A stretch of DNA of 32,819 nucleotides from assembly GCF_018390595.1 (NCBI RefSeq), contig NZ_JAHBAV010000044.1:1-32819 (forward strand). The letters run 5' to 3'. The stretch comes from Dietzia massiliensis. Its GTDB lineage: Bacteria > Actinomycetota > Actinomycetes > Mycobacteriales > Mycobacteriaceae. Positions 23,559 through 32,028 of this stretch are shown piece after piece. The position numbers were made by a program, and so were the translations under genes. The number at the start of each line of letters is the position of its first letter. The first letter of the stretch is position 1. The notes beneath the pieces are model-generated. The model worked only from the letters and a program-made list of their open reading frames with translations, was not told where the DNA came from and ran no database searches.

Positions 23559-24314
23559 GTGACCCCACCCCCCGAGATCGCCATCCGGGCCAAGGGCCTG
23601 CGCAAGACCTACTCCCACGGGCGGGTGACGGTGCGGGCGCTGGACGGGGTCGACGTGGCCCTCGACAAGGGCCGCTGGACCGCGGTGATGGGCCCCTCCG
23701 GCAGCGGGAAGTCCACCCTCATGCACTGCCTCGCGGGCCTCGACACCCCCGACGCCGGCACCGTGACGATCGGGTCCACCGAGGTCACGCGCCTGCGCGA
23801 CGCCGGCCGCACCCGACTGCGACGCACCCGCGTGGGCTTCGTGTTCCAGTCCTTCAACCTCGTGCCCGCGCTGTCCGTGCGGGAGAACATCGTGCTGCCC
23901 GTCCGGATGGCGTTCCGCCGACCCGACCGTGCGCGCCTGGACACCCTGGTCGGCGAGCTGGGGATCGGGGACCTCCTCAGGCGCCGACCCCATGAGCTGT
24001 CAGGCGGTCAGCAGCAGCGGGTGGCCATCGCGCGCGCCCTGCTGCCCCGCCCCGACGTGGTCTTCGCCGACGAGCCCACCGGCAACCTCGACTCCGAGTC
24101 CGGCGAGGCCGTGCTCGGGCTCCTCGGCGCGTGCGCGCGCGAGACCGGGCAGACGGTCGTCATGGTCACCCACGACGCGCACGCGGCCGCCCACACCGAC
24201 ACGGTGCTGGTGTTGGCCGACGGCCGGATCGCCGACGAGGTGACGTCCCCCACCGCCGAGGCCGTGGACGCGGCCATGCGCTCGATCGCCGGTCGCCGGC
24301 CGGCCACCGCGTGA
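23559..24314 (+). CDS. ABC transporter ATP-binding protein, MacB/LolD type
   Basis: 251-residue ATPase expected to drive the FtsX-type permease that follows; this class moves lipoproteins, peptides or antibiotics, or performs mechanotransmission rather than transport. Walker [10 protein letters not shown] is near residues 44-52, the Q-loop is in [13 protein letters not shown], the signature LSGGQQQR is near 146-153, and Walker [15 protein letters not shown] near 166, with the NLDSE ending typical of MacB/LolD. The start is GTG 23559, with GGAAGGA (23547-23553) upstream; the longer frame from 23379 is not credible. Its stop overlaps the permease start by four bases (GTGA). Confidence 0.9.
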   Translation: MTPPPEIAIRAKGLRKTYSHGRVTVRALDGVDVALDKGRWTAVMGPSGSGKSTLMHCLAGLDTPDAGTVTIGSTEVTRLRDAGRTRLRRTRVGFVFQSFNLVPALSVRENIVLPVRMAFRRPDRARLDTLVGELGIGDLLRRRPHELSGGQQQRVAIARALLPRPDVVFADEPTGNLDSESGEAVLGLLGACARETGQTVVMVTHDAHAAAHTDTVLVLADGRIADEVTSPTAEAVDAAMRSIAGRRPATA

Positions 24315-26920
24315 GCGCCCGCCTGGTCCTCGGTCAGCTGCGCGTCCACGCGGGCCGCTACCTGGGGACGCTGCTGGCGATCGCGGTGGCCGTGGCGTTC
24401 GTACTCGCCTCCGTGGGCGTCCTGCGGACGATGGCGGCGAGCGCCGACGCCACCTTCGGCATGCGCTATGAGAACACCGCGGTGCTCGTGCAGAACCTCG
24501 GCGACCGGACCTCCGCCGGCAGCGAGGCCGCGCGGGAGGAGGCGGCCGAATCACAGCGGCTCGGCCTGGAGGCCATCGCCGCCACGCCGGGCGTGCGTGC
24601 GGTGACCGTGGACGCGCAGACCTACGTGCGGGTCCGGGTGGAGGGTCGCGCCCAACAGATGACGACGACGACAACGCTCGCCACCGACGACGGCCTGCGC
24701 TGGCAGCCGCTGGCGGACGGGCGGCTTCCCGCCACTCCTGGCGAGGTGGCGATCCGCGCGGACGCGGACCTGCCGGTGGGCGCCACGTTCGAGGTACAGC
24801 CGACCGGCGGCGGCGACCCCGCCCCCGTCACGGTGGTGGGCCTGTTCGACCTGGCCGGGCAGCCCGACATGAAGTCGGCGTTCCCGCTGTACGCGACCGA
24901 CGAGCAGGTGCAGCAGTGGGCGCCGAACGGCGCCGGCGGGGACGTGCGCGTGGCCTCCGACGGGACCGTGCCCGACGCCGCACTCGCCGCGGAGATCGAA
25001 CGGCGGCTGGCCGACGTGCCCGGCACGTCCGCGGTGGAGGTGTCCACCGGCGCCGCCGAGGCCGACGCGCTCGCCGAGTCGTTCATGGGCGGTCGCGACG
25101 TCTACACACGCGCCCTGCTGGCGTTCACCGTGCTGGCCGTGGCCGTGGCCGCGCTAGTGATCGGGACGACCTTCGCGGTGGTGTTCGCCGCCCGCGTGCG
25201 CGAGACGGCGCTGCTGCGGTGCCTGGGCGCCTCTCGGCTGCAGCTACGTGTCTCGGGCATCGCCGAGGCGCTGGCGGTGGGCGCGCTGGCCACCGCGGCC
25301 GGGCTGGCCCTGGGCCGGTTCGCGGTCTCGTTGGCGTCCCGGGAGGCCCCGCGGCTCGGGGTGACCATCCCGCTGCAGGAGGTGACCGTGCCCGGCCGCG
25401 CGTACCTGCTCGCCGCCGCGGTGGGCATGGGCGTCACCGTACTCACCGCGCTGCCGTCGTTGTGGCGGGCCACCTCCGGCAGTCCACTCGAGGCGATGCG
25501 CCCGGCGGACGTGCGACCCGACCCGTGGTGGCGGCGACTCGCGATGGTCGTGGTGGGCGCGGCGCTGGCGGCGTTCGGCTGGCACTCCATGTCGGACGCG
25601 GTGGCCGCGCGCGACGTGGTCTCCGCCGGAGCGTGGGGGGTCCTGGCGTTCCTCGGCGTCCTCGCGGTGGCCGCCGGGGCCCTGCCCACCCTCCTGGGCG
25701 CGCTCGGGACGGTGGTGGGTGTAGTGCTCGGCCCGGTGGGGCTCCTCGGCGCGCGCAACACCGCCCGCAGCCCGCGGCGCACCGCCGCCACCTCGTCCGC
25801 GGTCCTCGTGGGCGTGACGCTCACCGCGACGATGGTCACCGGCATCGCACTGCTCGGGCCCGCGATCCAGGCCCGCCTCGTCGACCGGGTCCCCCTGGAC
25901 GTGGCCGTGACCGCGCCCGACGGTCTCCTGCCCGTCGGCCTGCCCGAGACCCTGGCCGACACCCGGGGTGTGGCCGAGTCGCTCGTCGTGACGGACATGT
26001 ACGCGGAGGACCCGCAGGGCAGGCGCACGGTGCTGCGGGTTGCCGACCCGGACCGCATCCGCGAGGTCATGCGCCGCGACGTGGTGCTGCCGGGGCCGGG
26101 CGAGATCGTGCTGCCCGAGTCCTCCCCCGTGGCCGCGGACGCCCGCGACGGCGACACCGTCCGGTTCACGTTCTTCTCCGACGACGACGGCCGCGACCTC
26201 GTGGTGCGCCGGACGAGCGACCAGTGGGCCCTCGCCGCTCCGGACAGCGTGCCGGCCTGGCCCGTGGCGCAACTGCCCGACGGCTCGCCCTGGCCTGAGG
26301 GCGTGGAGGTGCCGAGCCAGTTCGTGCCCCGCACCGAGCTGTGGCTGCGGATGGACGACGCCCTGGAGGGCGAGCAGCTCGACGCCGCCCTGCAGGACGT
26401 GCGCTCGGCCGTGGTGGACGCCGCTCCCGACCTGGCCGTCACCGAGAGCTTCGCCTCCCGCGAGCAGATCGCCACGTCCGTCCGGACCGTCCTCACGTCG
26501 AGTGCGCTGCTGCTGGCGGTGGCGGTGGCCCTGGCGCTGGTCGGCGTGGCCAACACCCTCACGCTCGCCGTCCGGGAGCGGACGCGGGAGATCGCGCTGC
26601 TGCGCGGCGTGGGCGTGACCCGTACCGGTGTCTGGCTCATGCTGGTCCTGGAGACGCTGCTGGTCGCGGTGTGCGCGGCCGCCCTGGGCGTGGTGCTGGG
26701 CGCGGCCTTCGGCTCCGCGGGAGCGGAGGCCCTGACCGGTGCCGGTGGCGGGATCGGCGGTGTCTTCCGCGGACTGACCGGCGCCGCCGGAGTGGGCGGT
26801 AACGAGAACCTGCCCGTGTCCGATCTGGTGATGGTGGGGGTCGGCGGAGTGCTCGCCGCACTCCTCGCGGCCGGTGTCGCAGCCCTGGGCGCTGTCCGTA
26901 CCAGGGTCACGACGAGCTGA
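24311..26920 (+). CDS. FtsX-like ABC permease, MacB type
   Basis: 869-residue membrane protein. An N-terminal helix (about residues 17-40) leads into a large extracytoplasmic MacB-PCD-like domain. A first FtsX domain follows from ~267 ([30 protein letters not shown]..., then the [15 protein letters not shown] coupling segment). Further helices around 400-490, a second periplasmic domain, and a second FtsX domain from ~723 ([19 protein letters not shown], then [13 protein letters not shown]) complete it. Such fused two-FtsX-domain permeases are usual in actinobacteria. The GTG start overlaps the ATPase stop. Substrate unknown. Confidence 0.88.
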   Translation: MSARLVLGQLRVHAGRYLGTLLAIAVAVAFVLASVGVLRTMAASADATFGMRYENTAVLVQNLGDRTSAGSEAAREEAAESQRLGLEAIAATPGVRAVTVDAQTYVRVRVEGRAQQMTTTTTLATDDGLRWQPLADGRLPATPGEVAIRADADLPVGATFEVQPTGGGDPAPVTVVGLFDLAGQPDMKSAFPLYATDEQVQQWAPNGAGGDVRVASDGTVPDAALAAEIERRLADVPGTSAVEVSTGAAEADALAESFMGGRDVYTRALLAFTVLAVAVAALVIGTTFAVVFAARVRETALLRCLGASRLQLRVSGIAEALAVGALATAAGLALGRFAVSLASREAPRLGVTIPLQEVTVPGRAYLLAAAVGMGVTVLTALPSLWRATSGSPLEAMRPADVRPDPWWRRLAMVVVGAALAAFGWHSMSDAVAARDVVSAGAWGVLAFLGVLAVAAGALPTLLGALGTVVGVVLGPVGLLGARNTARSPRRTAATSSAVLVGVTLTATMVTGIALLGPAIQARLVDRVPLDVAVTAPDGLLPVGLPETLADTRGVAESLVVTDMYAEDPQGRRTVLRVADPDRIREVMRRDVVLPGPGEIVLPESSPVAADARDGDTVRFTFFSDDDGRDLVVRRTSDQWALAAPDSVPAWPVAQLPDGSPWPEGVEVPSQFVPRTELWLRMDDALEGEQLDAALQDVRSAVVDAAPDLAVTESFASREQIATSVRTVLTSSALLLAVAVALALVGVANTLTLAVRERTREIALLRGVGVTRTGVWLMLVLETLLVAVCAAALGVVLGAAFGSAGAEALTGAGGGIGGVFRGLTGAAGVGGNENLPVSDLVMVGVGGVLAALLAAGVAALGAVRTRVTTS

Positions 26921-26990
26921 TCACCTGCGAAATCGACCCCGCCGCCCTCATCCGGTGGCCATCCTTTGACAGAACTGAGACACTATCGTT

Positions 26991-27878
26991 ATGCGAAATC
27001 GGGTGCTCCTCTCCGCCGGCGCAATCGCGCTGGTTGCGGCGTCGTGCGCGCAGCCGGAACCGCAGGTGCTTTCGGAGGGGCCACGCTCCGCGCCCGCGAT
27101 CGAACTGACGTCGCCCACCGCGACGACGGACCGCGAAGAGCAGTCGGGGAAGTTCATCGCCCGGTGTGCGACCGATGCCGACGGGGGCACCCCGGGAATG
27201 ACCATCTTCACCGACGGGTCCCAGGACGTCACCGATCACTGCCTGAGCCGCTACTACATCGGGGTCCAGCCGGCGCCCGGGGCGTTGTACGTCCCCGATG
27301 AGGAGGCCGGCACCTACGCTCCCCCGAGCGAGACCGCGACAGCTCAGCCGACCGGTGAGCAATGGACACCCGCCCAGCCGCGCACCGACATCGATCCGCT
27401 CGAGACCGAGCGAATCGATGACCGTGACACTCGCGATGACGAGACGACCACCGATCGGCCGGACGCGCCCGGCACCGACGATCCGGACAGCGGCACACCG
27501 GCCACGGACGAGCCCGGCTCCACCACGACCTCACCCGGTGCGACGACGCCGACGTCACCTCCGCCCACCACCGGACCCGGCGGGACCGAACCGGGCGGCA
27601 CCGAGCCGGGCCAGAGCGAGCCCGGGCTGCCCGACCCGAGCGTTCCGGGCGGGGCGGAGCCCCCTACGACGCGCTCGTCCGACCCGACCTCCGTTCCGAC
27701 GGAGGCGGATAGGAGTCGACTGCAGCCGCCGGCTCCGCAGACGTCCGTCCCGCCGACCCGCGATTCCGGATCGCTGGGGTCCGCGGGGTCGGACGCCTCC
27801 GGCGAGCCGCGGAGCTCCGTCCGCATCCCGGGCTTCCGCTGGCCGGGGTCGTTCTGGCCGGGCGGCCCGCGCAGCTGA
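26991..27878 (+). CDS. Probable lipoprotein with Pro/Thr-rich tail
   Basis: 295-residue exported protein of unknown function. The signal sequence MRNRVLLSAGAIALVAAS ends in a lipobox-like AASC (Cys19), an imperfect but acceptable lipidation site. A small domain spans about 45-100 with two more cysteines (FIARCATDADGG ... SQDVTDHCLSRYY). From about 105 to the end the chain is Thr/Pro/Asp/Gly-rich and disordered, with TEPGGTEPG-type repeats and an Arg-Trp-rich C-terminus. ATG 26991 lacks a Shine-Dalgarno; TTGACA at 26966-26971 is present but its spacing to a -10 is poor. It lies 70 bp after the permease and may act with it. Confidence 0.65.
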   Translation: MRNRVLLSAGAIALVAASCAQPEPQVLSEGPRSAPAIELTSPTATTDREEQSGKFIARCATDADGGTPGMTIFTDGSQDVTDHCLSRYYIGVQPAPGALYVPDEEAGTYAPPSETATAQPTGEQWTPAQPRTDIDPLETERIDDRDTRDDETTTDRPDAPGTDDPDSGTPATDEPGSTTTSPGATTPTSPPPTTGPGGTEPGGTEPGQSEPGLPDPSVPGGAEPPTTRSSDPTSVPTEADRSRLQPPAPQTSVPPTRDSGSLGSAGSDASGEPRSSVRIPGFRWPGSFWPGGPRS

Positions 27879-27932
27879 CACGCCCGCCCGGCACCGCGCT
27901 CCCCGCCGTGCCTGCCCCCTTCCGGGGTGGGC

Positions 27933-28283
27933 TCAGGCCTCGTTCATGCGCCGCCGCAGGTCCTCGCGTTTTTCGCGACGCCCGGCGTCGACCTCCGCGA
28001 TGCCGGAGTTGATCTGCGCGCGCAATCGGCTGAACAGCACCATCGACAGCGGCAGCGCGATCACCACGGCGATGATCGCCGCGACCAGGACCGGGATCTG
28101 CACCCCGGCGAGGGCGCCGAGCCCGATGATCACCAGGGTCAGCGCCAGCACCAACAGCAGCCGGACAATCGTGTAGAAGACCATGTTCCGGGCCAGGCGG
28201 GCACCGGGCGAGCTCCCCTTCGGGGTGGTGGCCGGCATGGTCGACCCGTCCGTGGGGTGTGTTGATTCGTCTCGCTCGCTCAT
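27933..28283 (-). CDS. DUF4229 membrane protein
   Basis: 116-residue actinobacterial membrane protein of unknown function. A Ser/Thr/Pro-rich N-terminus of ~30 residues precedes two adjacent hydrophobic helices (about 35-60 and 63-85). A charged cytoplasmic tail follows (LRAQINSGIAEVDAGRREKREDLRRRM), the DUF4229 pattern. Start ATG 28283 has GGAG a few bases upstream. It converges on the lipoprotein gene and is divergent from the 53-aa membrane peptide across a 39-bp gap. Confidence 0.8.
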   Translation of the reverse strand: MSERDESTHPTDGSTMPATTPKGSSPGARLARNMVFYTIVRLLLVLALTLVIIGLGALAGVQIPVLVAAIIAVVIALPLSMVLFSRLRAQINSGIAEVDAGRREKREDLRRRMNEA

Positions 28284-28290
28284 GGTCTCC

Positions 28291-28304
28291 AGGATACGTA
28301 TCGT
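28291..28304. promoter_or_regulatory. Divergent promoter with 10-bp palindrome
   Basis: The 39-bp gap holds the palindrome GATACGTATC (28293-28302). It embeds a -10-like TATCGT on the plus strand (28299-28304) and TATCCT on the minus strand (complement of 28291-28296), one for each divergent gene. Confidence 0.45.
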
Positions 28305-28322
28305 GGTGGAAAGGAGGTTCGA

Positions 28323-28484
28323 GTGATCTGGCTCTTCGCACTCATCGGGGTGGTGACAGTGGCGATCCTGCTGTGGCGGGCCTTCGGGCCGGGCTCACGG
28401 TCGGCACCCCCGCGCGTCATCGCTCCCGACGACGATCCGGAATTCCTACGGGAACTGGACCGTCGTAAACCGCTGGACCCCTGA
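28323..28484 (+). CDS. 53-aa single-pass membrane peptide
   Basis: Small protein of unknown function, easily missed. It has a GTG start with a perfect Shine-Dalgarno AAGGAGG (28311-28317) five bases upstream. The N-terminus is one transmembrane helix (VIWLFALIGVVTVAILLWRAF), then a Ser/Pro/Arg linker, and a conserved-looking acidic tail PDDDPEFLRELDRRKPLDP. Mycobacteria carry a similar small protein next to a DUF4229-type gene, so the divergent pair is probably conserved. Confidence 0.8.
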   Translation: MIWLFALIGVVTVAILLWRAFGPGSRSAPPRVIAPDDDPEFLRELDRRKPLDP

Positions 28485-28547
28485 CGCCCCACGGGCGCGG
28501 GCGGGACGACGACACACCGGTCGCGCGGACCGCGTGAGGCGCCTCGT

Positions 28548-29072
28548 TCAGCTGCGCGCCAGCAGGCGGACGATGGAGTCCACTGCGTCGCTGATCTGTG
28601 CGCCCGTGCGGTCGAACACCTCGGGTTCCCGCCCGATCGGGTCCTCCACGTCGAGCGCTGGATCGTCAGTGTTGATGTTCAGCCGCGCGCGCGACAGTCC
28701 CGCCAGCGTGACGGACTCGTCCGAGTCGGCCAGCCGCGCCGCCTCGAGGAGCGTGTAGGTCTTCTTCCACAGCAGGGGCGCGAGCTCCTGGACGGCGTCG
28801 CGGTGTGCGCGGGTCGCGGTGAGGACGAGGTCCCTCCCGGCGAGCAGGTTGGTGGTGAGCAGCCGCGACGCGAACCCGTCGCCCTCACCGCCGTAGCCCT
28901 GCAGCACCCGCAGGGTCTCGCGGTGGATCTCCGCTCCGTTGGCGGCGCGGGTCCCGGCGGAGTCGACCGTCACGTCGAGTCCGACCGCGGCGGTGCGTGC
29001 GGCCAGCAGCCGCTCGGCCAGCGGGGAGCGACACATGTTGCCTGTACAGACCGTCATCACGGAAAGCGCCAT
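28548..29072 (-). CDS. Low-molecular-weight protein tyrosine phosphatase
   Basis: 174-residue LMW-PTP family phosphatase; relatives act on tyrosine kinases of capsule or arabinogalactan systems, or on host proteins in pathogens. The CX5RS catalytic loop is C9-TGNMC-R15-S16, the SAGT segment is at 38-41, and the general-acid DP pair is D144-P145 (VEDPIG). No BY-kinase gene is visible nearby. ATG 29072 lies six bases after TAGGAT (minus-strand -10, 29079-29084), suiting a leaderless transcript; ATG 29057 is an alternative. Confidence 0.85.
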   Translation of the reverse strand: MALSVMTVCTGNMCRSPLAERLLAARTAAVGLDVTVDSAGTRAANGAEIHRETLRVLQGYGGEGDGFASRLLTTNLLAGRDLVLTATRAHRDAVQELAPLLWKKTYTLLEAARLADSDESVTLAGLSRARLNINTDDPALDVEDPIGREPEVFDRTGAQISDAVDSIVRLLARS

Positions 29073-29107
29073 GCGTCGATCCTAGTCGGCGGCGAGGTCG
29101 CCTCTCC

Positions 29108-29385
29108 TCTCCTGGCGCCTGCGTCCGCTCGACCACGCCCGGCTCAGCGGCCCACCACAGCCGCGCGCGACCATGGCGTCTCGCTCCGCCCGGCGGGCAG
29201 GCGAGACGCCATGGACAGGAGCGTCGATGCCCGTGGCGTACATCCCCCAGAGCACGACGCCATCGGCGGGAGCGGATGCGCCACTGCCGTAGGAGCGAGA
29301 CGCCATCGCCGGGAGCGGACGCGCAACGGCCGCAAGAGCAAGACGCCATCGCGAGAAGCGAGACGCCATCGGCGGGAGCGGCTAG
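29108..29385. repeat. Palindromic interspersed repeat, locus D
   Basis: This fills most of the 380-bp gene-free stretch 29073-29452. A hairpin has perfect 14-bp arms 29171-29184 and 29201-29214 (CCATGGCGTCTCGC / GCGAGACGCCATGG) and a loop with an inner GCCC/GGGC stem. Right-half units follow near 29252-29275, 29292-29318, 29334-29349 and 29356-29384, pattern GAGACGCCATCGNCGGGAGCGG. A degenerate left half lies near 29112-29126. The loop resembles that of locus A rather than B and C. Bases 29386-29452 hold nothing I recognise. Confidence 0.85.
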
Positions 29386-29452
29386 CCGCAGGTGCGGGGC
29401 GGAGTCACGCGAGCCACGACCCCGCGGCAGCGGCCGCGCGCGACGCTACGGC

Positions 29453-30229
29453 TCACTCACCGCGCCACTGCGGTGTGCGCTTCTCGAGGAACGCGCTCAT
29501 CCCCTCCTGCGCGTCGCACGTGACGGCGTTGGTGGCCATCGTCTCGGCCATCTCGCGGTAGGCCTCGTCCTGCGGCAGGTCGATCTGCCGGTAGAAGGCC
29601 TGCTTGCCGATCTCCAGCGTCAGCGGGCTCGCGTCGGCGATCCGCGTGGCGAGCTCGTCCACGCGGGCGCGCAGCCGGTCGGCGGGAACCGACTCGTTGA
29701 TCAGCCCCCATTCGACGGCGGTGGTCGCGTCGATCGTCTCGCCGGTCAGCAGCATCTGCATGGCGCGCTTGCGGCCGATGTTCCGGGAGACCGCCACCAT
29801 GGGCGTCGAGCAGAACAGACCGATTTTCACGCCGGGGGTGCCGAAGCGGGCGGTGTCGACGGCGACTGCCAGGTCGCAGGTCGCGACGAGCTGGCAGCCG
29901 GCCGCCACCGCGTGTCCCTGGACCTCGGCGATCACGGGCTGGCGGATGGCCTGGATGCTCTCCATGAGGTCGACGCAGACCGAGAAGACCTCACGCTCCT
30001 GCTCGAGAGTGCGCTCGACCATCTCGCTGATCTCGTGCCCGGCCGAGAGCGCCGGCCCGGAACCGGTGAGTACGACGACCCGGCAGTCGGGATCGTCGCC
30101 GAGTGCGCGGATTGCCGCGGTGGCCTCCCGCATCATCTGCAGGGACAGCGGGTTGCGGCGCTCGGGCCGGTTGAGCGTGACGCGGGCGATCGGGCCGGTG
30201 TTCTCGACGAGGACGAACGGGGTGCTCAC
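29453..30229 (-). CDS. Enoyl-CoA hydratase/isomerase-fold protein without catalytic glutamates
   Basis: 258-residue crotonase-fold protein. Oxyanion-hole segments are LSAGHEI (about 61-67) and VQGHAVAAGCQL (103-114). In classical hydratases a Glu follows GGGC and a second lies in the QPE motif; here they are Gln (Q113, GCQL) and Gly (G133, FGTPGVKIGLF). Simple hydration of enoyl-CoA is therefore unlikely; isomerase, thioesterase or unknown activity remains possible. GTG 30229 is set by GGAGG (30236-30240). Upstream on the same strand lie the Cys-rich peptide and the epimerase, perhaps co-transcribed. Confidence 0.82.
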   Translation of the reverse strand: MSTPFVLVENTGPIARVTLNRPERRNPLSLQMMREATAAIRALGDDPDCRVVVLTGSGPALSAGHEISEMVERTLEQEREVFSVCVDLMESIQAIRQPVIAEVQGHAVAAGCQLVATCDLAVAVDTARFGTPGVKIGLFCSTPMVAVSRNIGRKRAMQMLLTGETIDATTAVEWGLINESVPADRLRARVDELATRIADASPLTLEIGKQAFYRQIDLPQDEAYREMAETMATNAVTCDAQEGMSAFLEKRTPQWRGE

Positions 30230-30418
30230 TGGGGGCCTCCGTCAGGGGTGAGGGGTACCTCCCCCGGTTCTACCGTCCGATCGGCGCGCGCGGGCCGGGA
30301 CCGGGCGAGGACGCCCCCGTGGGCGCGGTCGGGCCGAGTCCGAGAGATCAGCACGCCGGCCGGGCCCCGCCGGATCAGCTCACGCCAACGCCGGCCCGGC
30401 CCGGAGAGCCCACGACGA

Positions 30419-30553
30419 TCAGTTGGCGGCGGCGCGGTGCTGTCCGTCGCACCACTGCTCGGCGGGCACGGCCGCCTTGACCTGGTCGACGTGCTCGCCG
30501 CAGCCCTCCCAGGTGGTCTTGCCGCAGACGGGGCAGGTGACGGGGTAGCACAT
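30419..30553 (-). CDS. 44-aa Cys-rich peptide, putative zinc knuckle
   Basis: Small protein of unknown function. It begins MCYPVTCPVCGKTTWEGCG, so CPVCG and a later GCGEH and CDGQH give five cysteines and two histidines, enough for one zinc site. The rest is HVDQVKAAVPAEQW, then CDGQHRAAAN. ATG 30553 has AGGAGATCCCC directly upstream, a good ribosome-binding site. It lies between an epimerase and a crotonase-fold gene on the same strand, separated from the former by a 15-bp minisatellite. Confidence 0.78.
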   Translation of the reverse strand: MCYPVTCPVCGKTTWEGCGEHVDQVKAAVPAEQWCDGQHRAAAN

Positions 30554-30602
30554 GGGGATCTCCTCGATCGTCGGATGGATATCGGCCGGCCCACCGCGCC
30601 GT

Positions 30603-30677
30603 CAGCGCACGGTCCGACGGTGCACAAGTCGACGGTGCATAGGTTGACAATGCACGAGTCGCGGGTGCGCGGGTCGG
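30603..30677. repeat. 15-bp tandem repeat, about five imperfect copies
   Basis: Consecutive 15-mers at 30603, 30618 (CGGTGCACAAGTCGA), 30633 (CGGTGCATAGGTTGA), 30648 (CAATGCACGAGTCGC) and 30663 (GGGTGCGCGGGTCGG). It is non-coding as annotated, between the epimerase stop and the 44-aa gene start. Translated frames through it give pentapeptide-like patterns only because the period is 15. Confidence 0.75.
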
Positions 30678-30701
30678 CGGGGGCAGACCGCCGAGGGTAG
30701 G

Positions 30702-31361
30702 TCAGGCCTCGGCGGGGCGCCACTCGGCGTCGACACGGGGGGTGGCGTCGCGCAACCGCTCGACGTGCGAGCGGCAGGCGTCCCACTGCGGCAGTCGCCC
30801 GGCGGCGGCCGCGTCGAGCAGGCTCGGCGCGTCGCGGTCGCGGTCGCTCATGACGTGCTCGATCGCGGTGCCGTCGAGTGCCATCTGCGGCCAGTCGATC
30901 GCGATCTTCGGATCGAAGGCGTCGATGACGTGCTCGGCGCCGGGCCGCCAGCCCTCCGAGCAGAAGTACATCACGGTGGACTGCGGTTCGAGGGCCAGGA
31001 ATCCGTGGGCGACGCCCTCGGGGATGTAGACGGCCCGTTGCTCGACGGAGTCGAGCAGGACGCCGGCCCATTCGCCGAAGGTCGGCGAGCCCACGCGGAC
31101 GTCCACGACGACGTCGAAGACGGTGCCGGACGGGCACAGCACGTACTTCGCCTGCCCGGGTGGTACCTCGGCGTAGTGCAGGCCGCGCAGGACGCCTTCT
31201 CCGGAGACGGACACGTTGACCTGCGCGAGGTCGAAGCGGTGGCCGGTCATCTCGCGGAAGGCGGGGTCGGTGAAGGCCTCGTGGAAGACCCCGCGGTCGT
31301 CGGAGATCTGGCGCGGGGTGATCTCCCATGCCCCCGTCACACTGAGCTCGCGCAGCTGCAC
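30702..31361 (-). CDS. rmlC: dTDP-4-dehydrorhamnose 3,5-epimerase family protein
   Basis: 219-residue cupin-fold sugar-nucleotide epimerase of the RmlC family, which in its standard role makes dTDP-L-rhamnose precursor for the arabinogalactan linker. Conserved blocks are DDRGVFHEAF (about 21-30), VLRGLHY with the catalytic His62, AKYVLCPSGTVFDVVVDVRVGS, and YIPEGVAHGF (112-121). The frame opens at 31463, but GTG 31361 (VQLRELSVTG) is the family N-terminus. No rmlA, rmlB or rmlD gene is in view, so a different deoxysugar 3,5-epimerase cannot be excluded. Confidence 0.82.
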   Translation of the reverse strand: MQLRELSVTGAWEITPRQISDDRGVFHEAFTDPAFREMTGHRFDLAQVNVSVSGEGVLRGLHYAEVPPGQAKYVLCPSGTVFDVVVDVRVGSPTFGEWAGVLLDSVEQRAVYIPEGVAHGFLALEPQSTVMYFCSEGWRPGAEHVIDAFDPKIAIDWPQMALDGTAIEHVMSDRDRDAPSLLDAAAAGRLPQWDACRSHVERLRDATPRVDAEWRPAEA

Positions 31362-31464
31362 GTCCGTCCCGCCTTCCCCTCGTCGATCGTGACCCGTCTC
31401 CGCGCCGCGCCCACCAGCGCGGGCACTGCCCGGCGCGGGTTGCCCACCCGCGGCGCCGACCACC

Positions 31465-32016
31465 CTATCCGCGCATCGCGTCGACGATCTGCCCGGCCGT
31501 CCACTCGCCGATGAGCAGGCAGCTCATCGCGTCGTCGTGGACGGAGGCGTCCTCGCGCCACCCGGTGACGACGAACTGGAAGACATAGGTGGCCTCGTCG
31601 TCGCTCCATCCCACGATCAGGCTCGAGGTGGCCATCTCACCCGGCTCGGCGGTGTAGGTGCCGCGCAGGTAGCGATAGATGCTGGTGACGGCCCCGGCGG
31701 ACTCGTCGCCCTCGCCGGCGACCTGCTCGAGCGGGGTCCAGTCGGCGAGGGCGTCGGCGGTGGCGACGATCATCTCGACCGCCTGCTCGGTGTCCATCGC
31801 CGGGGCGACGCGGGCGCAGGTCGCCACGGCGTTGGGCGAGAAGCCGTCGCGGTGGGTGCCCGGGTCCACGTAGATCACCGCGGACGGCTCGGGCGATTCG
31901 ATGCGCTGCCACGGCGGGCTGTCCACCCAGGTCAGCGGCTGGGCGGCGACGGCCATGGGCGGGCTCGCCTCGAGGGCGCGACCGGTGGAGGCGCAGTACT
32001 CCTGGATCGAGGTCAT
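31465..32016 (-). CDS. LpqN/LpqT-like protein, no signal peptide
   Basis: 183-residue protein. The sequence pattern (WQRIESPEPSAVIYVDPG, then FSPNAVATCARV, and a C-terminal YVFQFVVTGWREDASVHDD block) resembles the mycobacterial LpqN/LpqT/Mtc28 group, which have a PsbP/Mog1-like fold. Unlike those lipoproteins there is no signal peptide or lipobox here, so it would be cytoplasmic. Start ATG 32016 lies 12 bp after the SDR stop. Assignment is by pattern only; it could be an unrelated actinobacterial family. Confidence 0.55.
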   Translation of the reverse strand: MTSIQEYCASTGRALEASPPMAVAAQPLTWVDSPPWQRIESPEPSAVIYVDPGTHRDGFSPNAVATCARVAPAMDTEQAVEMIVATADALADWTPLEQVAGEGDESAGAVTSIYRYLRGTYTAEPGEMATSSLIVGWSDDEATYVFQFVVTGWREDASVHDDAMSCLLIGEWTAGQIVDAMRG

Positions 32017-32028
32017 GTGCGGGCCGCC

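Noticed and set aside
26966..26995. Canonical -35/-10 promoter (TTGACA plus TATCGT or TATGCG) before the lipoprotein
   Set aside because: Spacing is 12 bp to TATCGT, and an 18-bp spacing would put the transcription start after the ATG. Not reported as a promoter.
29108..29385. CRISPR array
   Set aside because: The repeated units are short, unevenly spaced, palindromic and degenerate, with no uniform spacers and no cas genes.
30226..31329. Pentapeptide-repeat protein in the frame crossing 30603-30677
   Set aside because: The five-residue pattern is only the translation of a 15-bp tandem repeat; the frame is otherwise a shadow of the epimerase.
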